A stretch of 28,399 nt of DNA from an uncultured Oscillibacter sp. Its GTDB lineage: Bacteria; Bacillota; Clostridia; Oscillospirales; Oscillospiraceae. The first letter of the stretch is position 1; every line of letters starts with the position of its first letter. Shown here piece after piece: positions 23,441-28,399 of this stretch. The DNA lies in the NCBI GenBank assembly GCA_910585385.1, contig CAJUDV010000033.1, positions 1 through 28,399 on the forward strand. The letters run 5' to 3'. Made by a program: the position numbers and the translations under genes. The notes under the pieces were generated by a model, which saw nothing but the letters and a program-made list of their open reading frames with translations, did no database searches and was not told the origin of the DNA.

Positions 23441-24013
23441 ATGCCGGATACATGGGAATCCCTGAGACAGGAGTGTCTCCAGTGCCGGGGCTGCGCCCTG
23501 GCGGAGACCCGCACCAATGTGGTCTTTGGCGTCGGCGCCACGGACGCCGAGATTTTGTTCGTGGGCGAGGGCCCCGGACAGCATGAGGACGAGCAGGGCG
23601 TCCCCTTTGTGGGCCGTGGCGGTCAGCTGCTGGACGACATGATGGAGATGATCGGCCTGGACCGCACCAAGGTCTACATCGCCAACGTGGTCAAGTGCCG
23701 CCCGCCTCAGAACCGGGACCCCCTGAACGTGGAGGAGGACGCCTGCATGGGCTACCTCCGCCGGCAGATGGCCCTGCTGCGGCCCAAGATCCTGGTGTGC
23801 CTGGGGAGGATCGCCGCCAAAGCCATGATCAAGGAGGACTTTAAGATCACCCGGGAGCACGGCCAGTGGTTTGCGCGGGACGGCGTCCAGATGACCGCTA
23901 TCTACCACCCCGCCGCCCTGCTGCGGGACCCCCGAAAGCGGCCGGAGACCTTTGAGGACCTGAAGGCCATTCAGGCCAAGGCCCGGGAGCTCTGCACCCA
24001 TACGGACATCTGA
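23441..24013 (+). CDS. uracil-DNA glycosylase, family 4/5
   Basis: This 190-residue protein removes uracil from DNA and belongs to the thermophile-type, iron-sulfur family. It shows CLQCRGCALAETR with cysteines for the cluster, GEGPGQHEDEQGVPFVGRGGQLLD (uracil-binding GEAPG-like motif), VVKCRPPQNRDP (further Cys ligand), and the late YHPAALLR. The ATG at 23441 follows AGAGGT at suitable distance; the frame is open further upstream but without similarity. It diverges from the CmpB-like gene. A terminator-like hairpin follows directly. Confidence 0.95.
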   Translation: MPDTWESLRQECLQCRGCALAETRTNVVFGVGATDAEILFVGEGPGQHEDEQGVPFVGRGGQLLDDMMEMIGLDRTKVYIANVVKCRPPQNRDPLNVEEDACMGYLRRQMALLRPKILVCLGRIAAKAMIKEDFKITREHGQWFARDGVQMTAIYHPAALLRDPRKRPETFEDLKAIQAKARELCTHTDI

Positions 24014-24017
24014 AAAC

Positions 24018-24263
24018 AAGGGGAGGGAGACCCTCCCCTTCTCAAAAAAGCGGCGCAGCCGCTTTTTTGAGAAGGGAATCGCTTCGCTCTGCGCCTCGGC
24101 TGCGCGCCTGTGGCGCACAATTCGACGCTTGCTCCGCGCAAAGTGTTTTTCCCACGTACACGCCGCGGGAAAAACGATTTCATTTTGTTTCGCGCCTGCG
24201 GGCGCGAAACTCCTGCGGAGGGCTTTTTTGACAGTCTGAACAAGGGGAGGGAGGCCCCTCCCC
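24018..24263. repeat. hairpin-flanked intergenic repeat after the DNA glycosylase gene
   Basis: The stretch opens with an AAGGGGAGGG/CCCTCCCCTT hairpin (24018-24040) and a perfect 17-base stem (24038-24054 with 24058-24074, loop GCA) containing TTTTTT. It closes with CAAAAAAGC-like and GGGGAGGG/CCCTCCCC elements in inverted orientation (24221-24263). A GTTTCGCGCC hairpin lies at 24187-24210. Bases 24151-24191 match 13886-13926. The first hairpins probably terminate the glycosylase transcript. No gene is visible in the gap. Confidence 0.7.
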
Positions 24264-24278
24264 ATTGTCTTTGCAAAA

Positions 24279-24310
24279 TTGTAAACCATTTATAAAATTA
24301 TGGTTGACAA
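24279..24310 (+). promoter_or_regulatory. BirA operator of bioY
   Basis: TTGTAAACC (24279-24287), 14 bases and GGTTGACAA (24302-24310) match the Firmicutes BirA box, two inverted half sites differing at one position. The right half overlaps the -35 box of the bioY promoter, so bound BirA with biotinyl-AMP should block transcription. Confidence 0.88.
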
Positions 24311-24332
24311 TAGAGGGGGAATGCGGTATCCT
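24304..24332 (+). promoter_or_regulatory. promoter of bioY
   Basis: TTGACA (24304-24309), a 17-base spacer and TATCCT (24327-24332) form a sigma-A promoter. The -35 box lies inside the right BirA half site, and AGGAGGT follows ahead of the ATG. Confidence 0.8.
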
Positions 24333-24362
24333 GTTGCCAAGACAAAAAGGAGGTATTTCCCT

Positions 24363-24929
24363 ATGGCTTCCAAAGACGCCGCCCCGGTCCGGTTCCGGAC
24401 GCTGGATCTGGTTTACATTGCCGTGTTTGCCGTGCTGATGGCCGTGTGCGCCTGGATCTCCACCCCCAAGACCCCCATCTCCGTGCCCTTTACCCTCCAG
24501 ACCTTCGCCGTGTTCGCCGCCCTCGTCATCCTGGGGGGACGGCGGGGCTTCTGGGCCGTGGTGGTGTATTTGCTGATGGGCCTGGTGGGCCTGCCGGTGT
24601 TCAGCGGCTTCCAGGGAGGGCCCGGAGTACTGCTGGGCACCACCGGCGGCTACATCATCGGCTTTATCGGCTCTGCCCTGGTATACTGGCTGGTGACCGC
24701 GAAGCTGGGGAATCGGACGCCCGTGGTGGCCTGCGGCTGCCTGCTGGGGCTGCTGGTCTGCTACGCCTTCGGCACCGCGTGGTTCCTGGCGCTGTACACC
24801 AGCACCAAGGGGCCCATCTCGCTGGCGGCGGCCCTGGCCGCCTGCGTGGTTCCCTTCATCGTGCCGGACCTCTTGAAGATCGCCCTGGCGGTGCTGCTGG
24901 CCCGCCGGGTGGGGAAGTACCTGAAATAG
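24363..24929 (+). CDS. bioY: biotin transporter BioY (ECF S component)
   Basis: This 188-residue membrane protein is the biotin-binding subunit of an ECF transporter and spans the membrane about six times. It shows VYIAVFAVLMAVCAWIS, the conserved PISVPFTLQTFAVF and GLVGLPVFSGFQGGPGVLLG (the BioY signature), GYIIGFIG and a late PFIVPDLLKIALA. AGGAGGT precedes the ATG, and a BirA operator with promoter lies just upstream, which fits biotin control. No ECF energising genes are adjacent, so it probably uses a shared module elsewhere. A terminator separates it from convergent genes. Confidence 0.96.
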   Translation: MASKDAAPVRFRTLDLVYIAVFAVLMAVCAWISTPKTPISVPFTLQTFAVFAALVILGGRRGFWAVVVYLLMGLVGLPVFSGFQGGPGVLLGTTGGYIIGFIGSALVYWLVTAKLGNRTPVVACGCLLGLLVCYAFGTAWFLALYTSTKGPISLAAALAACVVPFIVPDLLKIALAVLLARRVGKYLK

Positions 24930-24931
24930 AA

Positions 24932-24964
24932 AACAGGGGGTCCGGTTTTACCGGGCCCCCTGTT
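24932..24964. terminator. bidirectional terminator after bioY
   Basis: A 15-base stem (24932-24946 with 24950-24964, one G-U pair) with a TTT loop lies just after the bioY stop and just before the stop of the reverse-strand microprotein gene. Flanking A and T runs suit termination in both directions. Confidence 0.88.
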
Positions 24965-24967
24965 TAT

Positions 24968-25096
24968 TCACTTTTTCGACTGCTTTCGCATGTGCGCCTC
25001 CACCTTTTTCAGCCCCTTTACGCACAAATACGCAGCGGCCGCCAAAAGGCCCAGCCCTCCGGCAAAGTGGTCGCCTCTCCTGTTCCGGTCCGCCAT
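24968..25096 (-). CDS. 42-residue basic membrane microprotein
   Basis: A short reverse-strand frame encodes 42 residues: a charged start (MADRNRRGDHF), one likely membrane helix (GGLGLLAAAAYLCV) and a basic tail (KKVEAHMRKQSKK). AGGAGG is ideally spaced before the ATG. That site follows immediately on the stop of the XRE-cupin regulator gene, so the two are probably co-transcribed. It ends at the bidirectional terminator. I recognise no family. The ribosome binding site, the helix and the operon position are the evidence that it is real. Confidence 0.7.
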   Translation of the reverse strand: MADRNRRGDHFAGGLGLLAAAAYLCVKGLKKVEAHMRKQSKK

Positions 25097-25106
25097 GGCG
25101 CGCCTC

Positions 25107-25661
25107 CTATTTCAGATATTGATAGGCCAGCAGCAGCCGGGCGGTGCTGTTGGTCATGTTGACAAACTCGTAGGGCCGGTCCGCGGCGAAGCGCAGGGCG
25201 TCCCGCTCCATCAGCTGAAACTCCTGGTTCTCCGCCGTCAGGCTCACGGTGCCGGACATGACGGTGGCGTGGCACACACAGCCGGGCACCGCCAGCTCCG
25301 GGCGGTAGTGGGCGCTGATGTACAGGTCCAGAAAAAAGCTCTCCTGCCGGGTGACGCCGTCGTAGGGCATGGAGGGCCGCAGCAGAACCTTGCCGCCGTC
25401 CAGCCGCTTGGGGATATTGTCCGGTTCCCGGCTCAGAAGCAGGGAGATAAAATCGTCGTTTTCCAGCAGGATCTCGGCAGGGACCTTCAAAGCCTCCGCC
25501 AGCTTGCCAAGAATGGCCACGGAGGGGTTGGCCTCTCCCCGCTCGATCTGGCTGAGCATGCTGCGGGACACCCCGGACAGCGCCGCCGTCCGCTCCAGGC
25601 TCAGTTTTTTGCTCTTTCGGATGCGCTTGATATTCTCCGCCACAGCGCGGTTCAGCTCCAT
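25107..25661 (-). CDS. XRE-family transcriptional regulator with C-terminal cupin
   Basis: This 184-residue protein has an N-terminal helix-turn-helix (about 10-64: IRKSKKLSLERTAALSGVSRSMLSQIERGEANPS) and a C-terminal cupin-like beta barrel (about 105-180, with CHATVMSGTVSLTAE and LRFAADRPYEFVN). Such XRE-cupin proteins usually sense small metabolites such as amino acids or polyamines and control neighbouring genes. A strong promoter lies upstream on the minus strand, and a microprotein gene follows. The ligand and targets are not visible. Confidence 0.93.
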   Translation of the reverse strand: MELNRAVAENIKRIRKSKKLSLERTAALSGVSRSMLSQIERGEANPSVAILGKLAEALKVPAEILLENDDFISLLLSREPDNIPKRLDGGKVLLRPSMPYDGVTRQESFFLDLYISAHYRPELAVPGCVCHATVMSGTVSLTAENQEFQLMERDALRFAADRPYEFVNMTNSTARLLLAYQYLK

Positions 25662-25714
25662 GGAAATGCCGTCCTCTCTGTGAGATTTCCAATATAATGG
25701 GTGATTGTCCCCTT

Positions 25715-25743
25715 ATACTAAATGTTCTGTCGGAATTTGTCAA
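25715..25743 (-). promoter_or_regulatory. promoter of the XRE-cupin gene
   Basis: On the minus strand TTGACA (complement of 25738-25743), 17 bases and TAGTAT (complement of 25715-25720) form a strong promoter about 50 bases ahead of the start. I see nothing definite in 25744-25886. Confidence 0.8.
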
Positions 25744-25886
25744 GGGAAAAAGTGGCGGTTTCAGGGCCGCCGGGAGGGGAGGCGCGGAGGCCGCCGCCCC
25801 GGACGGCCTGCTCCTCCAATTTCAAAGCGCGGCCGGGGCGGCGCTGTCCTTTAGGGCCGATTTCCCGGGAGATTTCCCGCCGCCTC

Positions 25887-25915
25887 TTGACAAAACGGGA
25901 AACTCCCCGTAAAAT
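25887..25915 (+). promoter_or_regulatory. promoter of the T-box leader
   Basis: TTGACA (25887-25892), a 17-base spacer and TAAAAT (25910-25915) form a near-consensus sigma-A promoter immediately before the T-box leader. Confidence 0.85.
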
Positions 25916-25921
25916 AGCGCT

Positions 25922-26170
25922 GGTAAATGATCCAGAAAGACTTGGATGGGAAGAAAGACGGGACCTCCCGCCTCCAGAGAGCCGGCGGACGCTGCGAGCC
26001 GGTGGGGGAGACCCGTGGATGACTGCTCCCGGAGTCTTCCGCCTGAACGCGCAGTAGGGTGGGACGGACAGCCCCCGTTACCGGGCCTCAAGGGCCGCCT
26101 CCCGGCGGCTGAACAGGGTGGTACCGCGTGCATCCACGCCCCTGGCCGGCTGGCTGGGGGCGTTTTTATT
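25922..26170 (+). promoter_or_regulatory. leucine T-box riboswitch
   Basis: The leader has the conserved T-box parts in order: AGAGAGCCGG (about 25976-25985), the GGATGACTGCTCCCGGAG specifier-loop region, a CCCCCGTTA segment of stem III, and the T-box AGGGTGGTACCGCG (26115-26128). A terminator hairpin follows (about 26136-26162) with TTTTTATTT. The specifier aligns as CTG (26023-26025), a leucine codon, consistent with leuS downstream. Uncharged tRNA-Leu should favour the antiterminator and switch on the MmcQ/YjbR gene and leuS. Confidence 0.93.
26136..26169 (+). terminator. regulated terminator of the T-box
   Basis: A stem of about 12 pairs beginning ACGCCCC and ending GGGGCGT is followed by TTTTTATTT. 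It competes with the antiterminator that contains the T-box sequence. Confidence 0.88.
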
Positions 26171-26210
26171 TCCGCCCTGAGAATGCGGAAGGGAATTTCG
26201 GGAGGCGAAG

Positions 26211-26618
26211 ATGGCGGAACATGTTCAGCGGCAGCGCATTGTACGGTATATGCAGGACGTCTACGGAACAGAGGCGGAGCACCTCTGGGCCAGATACCCC
26301 GGCTATGCGGTGTTTCGGCATCCCGCCAGCCGGAAGTGGTACGCCGCAGTTATGGATCTGCCCATGGACAAGCTGGGCCTGACAGGCACGGAGCGGATCG
26401 ATGTTCTGAATGTGAAGTGCAGCCCCATGATCATCGGGTCGCTGCTGGCCGGTGAGGGATTTCTGCCTGCCTATCACATGAACAAGGGCGCCTGGATCTC
26501 TATCCTGCTGGACGGTACCGTTCCCGATGGGCAGATTGAGCCGCTGCTGGACTGGAGCTATGAAAGCGCGGCGACAAAGTCCCGGCGAAGGTCCCTCCCT
26601 GATGCGAAGAGCACATGA
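26211..26618 (+). CDS. MmcQ/YjbR-family protein
   Basis: The 135-residue protein matches the MmcQ/YjbR group, small proteins with a CyaY-like fold that are often annotated as DNA-binding. It has KWYAAVMDLPMDKLGL, VLNVKCSPMIIGSLLAGEGF, PAYHMNKGAWISILLDG and LLDWSYE, all blocks of this family. GGGAGGCG lies just ahead of the ATG at 26211. It sits between the leucine T-box and leuS, so it should be expressed with leuS under leucine starvation. Why it belongs there is unknown. Confidence 0.9.
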   Translation: MAEHVQRQRIVRYMQDVYGTEAEHLWARYPGYAVFRHPASRKWYAAVMDLPMDKLGLTGTERIDVLNVKCSPMIIGSLLAGEGFLPAYHMNKGAWISILLDGTVPDGQIEPLLDWSYESAATKSRRRSLPDAKST

Positions 26619-26645
26619 TAATTCAATTATAGAAGGAGAGCGCAC

Positions 26646-28399
26646 ATGAAGTACGATTTTACCGCCATTGAAAAGAAATGGCAGCAGAAGTGGCTGGAGG
26701 AGAAGCCCTTTGCCGCCGTCACCGGGGACACCGCCCGGGAGAAGTTCTTCGGCCTGATTGAGTTCCCCTACCCCTCCGGCCAAGGGCTCCACGTGGGCCA
26801 CGCCCGGCCCTTTACCGCCATGGACATCATCTGCCGCAAGAAGCGGATGCAGGGCTGCAACGTCCTCTTCCCCATGGGCTACGACGCCTTCGGCCTGCCC
26901 ACGGAGAACTACGCCGTGCAGCACAAGATCCACCCCGCCAAGGTTACCCACGACAACGTGGAGAACTTCCGCAAGCAGCTCCGCATGCTGGGCTACTCCT
27001 TCGACTGGGACCGGGAGGTGAACACCACGGACCCGGACTACTACAAGTGGACCCAGTGGATTTTCCTCCAGATGTTCAAAAAGGGACTTGCCTACAAGGC
27101 CTCCATGCCTGTGAACTGGTGCACCAGCTGCAAGATCGTCCTGGCCAACGAAGAGGTTGTGGAGGGCGTGTGCGAGCGCTGCGGCGGCGAGGTCATCCGC
27201 AAGGAGAAATCCCAGTGGATGCTGGCCATCACCAAATATGCCGACCGCCTCATTGACGACCTGGAGGACGTGGACTTCATCAACCGGGTCAAAATTCAGC
27301 AGCGCAACTGGATCGGCCGCTCCGAGGGCACGGAGGTGGACTTCACCGCCACCAACGGCGACAAGCTGACGGTCTACACCACCCGGTGCGACACCCTCTT
27401 CGGCGTGACCTATATGGTCATCTCCCCGGAGCACCCCTTCCTGGAACAGTGGAAGGGCCAGATCAAAAACTGGGATGAAGTCGCCGCCTACCAGGCCGAG
27501 GCCGCCCGGAAGTCCGACTTCGAGCGGGGCGAGCTGAACAAGGAGAAAACCGGCGTCCGGCTGGACGGCATCGAGGCCGTGAACCCCGCCAACGGCAAGC
27601 GCGTCCCCCTGTTTGTCTCCGACTACGTCCTCATGGGCTACGGCACGGGCATCGTCATGGGCGTGCCGGGCCACGACCAGCGGGACTGGGACTTCGCCAC
27701 GGCCTTCGGCCTGCCCATTGTGGAGGTGGTCCGGGGCGGCGACATCACGAAGGAGGCCTTTGTCCTCAAGGACGACACGGGCATCATGGTAAACTCCGGC
27801 TTCCTGGACGGCATGACCGTGAAAGAGGCCATCCCCGCCATGAAGGAGCACGTGACGAAAGCGGGCTACGGACGGCCCAAGACCAACTTCAAGCTCCGGG
27901 ACTGGGTGTTCAGCCGCCAGCGATACTGGGGCGAGCCCATCCCCCTGGTGAACTGCCCCACGTGCGGCTGGGTGCCCCTGCCGGAGGACCAGCTGCCCCT
28001 GCTGCTCCCCGAAGTGGAGAGCTACGAGGTCACCGACACCGGCGAGAGCCCCCTGGCCAAAATGACCGACTGGGTGAACACCACCTGCCCCCAGTGCGGC
28101 GGCCCCGCCCAGCGGGAGACGGACACCATGCCCCAGTGGGCGGGCTCCAGCTGGTATTTCCTCCGCTATATGGACCCCCACAACGACAAGGCCCTGGCCT
28201 CTAAGGAGGCCCTGGACTACTGGTCTCCCGTGGACTGGTACAACGGCGGCATGGAGCACACCACGCTGCACCTGCTGTACTCCCGGTTCTGGCACAAGTT
28301 CCTCTATGACATCGGCGTGGTGCCCACCAAGGAGCCCTACGCCAAGCGCACCAGCCACGGCATGATCCTGGGCGAGGGCGGCGAGAAGATGTCCAAGTC
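26646..28399 (+). CDS. leuS: leucyl-tRNA synthetase, 5' part (runs off the window)
   Basis: The first 584 codons of a class I synthetase that charges tRNA-Leu are present. FPYPSGQGLHVGH contains the HIGH motif (about 49-52). NVLFPMGYDAFGLPTENYA, a zinc knuckle (CTSCKIV and CERCGGE), the editing domain with GTGIVMGVPGHDQRDWDFA, RDWVFSRQRYWGEPIP and WAGSSWYFLRY follow, and the KMSKS loop is cut at the last base. The sequence after HIGH (ARPFTAMDIICRKKRMQG) departs from the E. coli-type version. GAAGGAGA is the ribosome binding site. It lies downstream of a leucine T-box. Confidence 0.97.
   Translation, partial: MKYDFTAIEKKWQQKWLEEKPFAAVTGDTAREKFFGLIEFPYPSGQGLHVGHARPFTAMDIICRKKRMQGCNVLFPMGYDAFGLPTENYAVQHKIHPAKVTHDNVENFRKQLRMLGYSFDWDREVNTTDPDYYKWTQWIFLQMFKKGLAYKASMPVNWCTSCKIVLANEEVVEGVCERCGGEVIRKEKSQWMLAITKYADRLIDDLEDVDFINRVKIQQRNWIGRSEGTEVDFTATNGDKLTVYTTRCDTLFGVTYMVISPEHPFLEQWKGQIKNWDEVAAYQAEAARKSDFERGELNKEKTGVRLDGIEAVNPANGKRVPLFVSDYVLMGYGTGIVMGVPGHDQRDWDFATAFGLPIVEVVRGGDITKEAFVLKDDTGIMVNSGFLDGMTVKEAIPAMKEHVTKAGYGRPKTNFKLRDWVFSRQRYWGEPIPLVNCPTCGWVPLPEDQLPLLLPEVESYEVTDTGESPLAKMTDWVNTTCPQCGGPAQRETDTMPQWAGSSWYFLRYMDPHNDKALASKEALDYWSPVDWYNGGMEHTTLHLLYSRFWHKFLYDIGVVPTKEPYAKRTSHGMILGEGGEKMSK

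Noticed and set aside
26166..28358. A 730-codon reverse-strand frame across the MmcQ/YjbR gene and leuS
   Set aside because: It is antisense to two certain genes and crosses the T-box terminator and operon leader without domains.

Overview
The window looks like chromosomal DNA of a GC-rich, gut-type Clostridia species, most likely Oscillospiraceae (Flavonifractor/Oscillibacter/Lawsonibacter-like). The basis is Firmicutes gene order (smc-ftsY; yhbY-nadD/yqeK-LCP-rsfS), a T-box leader, a BirA operator, an LCP ligase, strong AGGAGG ribosome binding sites, frequent TTG/GTG starts, and hairpin-rich intergenic repeats. No database search was possible, so the taxonomy is inference.

Region 1 (1-7.5 kb) is a cell-surface glycan locus. 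The first 2.6 kb is clearly AT-richer than the rest. It encodes an unidentified membrane protein, a formyltransferase, an ArnC/GtrB-type polyprenyl-phosphate glycosyltransferase and two small EmrE-like membrane proteins resembling ArnE/ArnF. rmlA and rmlB (dTDP-4-keto-6-deoxyglucose synthesis) follow, then a membrane-anchored CapD/PglF-type UDP-GlcNAc 4,6-dehydratase. Together they suggest making, lipid-loading and flipping an N-formylated or deoxyamino sugar.

Region 2 (7.5-14 kb) holds a promoter-bearing small reverse-strand gene, then smc with its own promoter, two small zinc-ribbon membrane proteins and ftsY. The 3' end of smc is duplicated in frame: 75 bp is repeated 201 bp downstream, and all four differences are silent.

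Region 3 (14-21.2 kb) is housekeeping: a small DUF2007-like protein, rph, rdgB, yhbY, a nadD-yqeK fusion, an LCP ligase with a long Pro/Gly/Asp tail, rsfS, a YgjP-like metallopeptidase and a PurO-like IMP cyclohydrolase. Two elements of about 268 bp with long terminal inverted repeats lie after rdgB and after rsfS.

Region 4 (21.2-28.4 kb) alternates strands: a zinc-ribbon protein (-), an alpha/beta hydrolase (+), a CmpB-like membrane protein (-), a family 4/5 uracil-DNA glycosylase (+), bioY under a BirA-box promoter (+), and an XRE-cupin regulator with a 42-residue microprotein (-). It ends with a leucine T-box (specifier CTG) that leads into an MmcQ/YjbR gene and leuS. leuS is cut by the window edge inside KMSKS.
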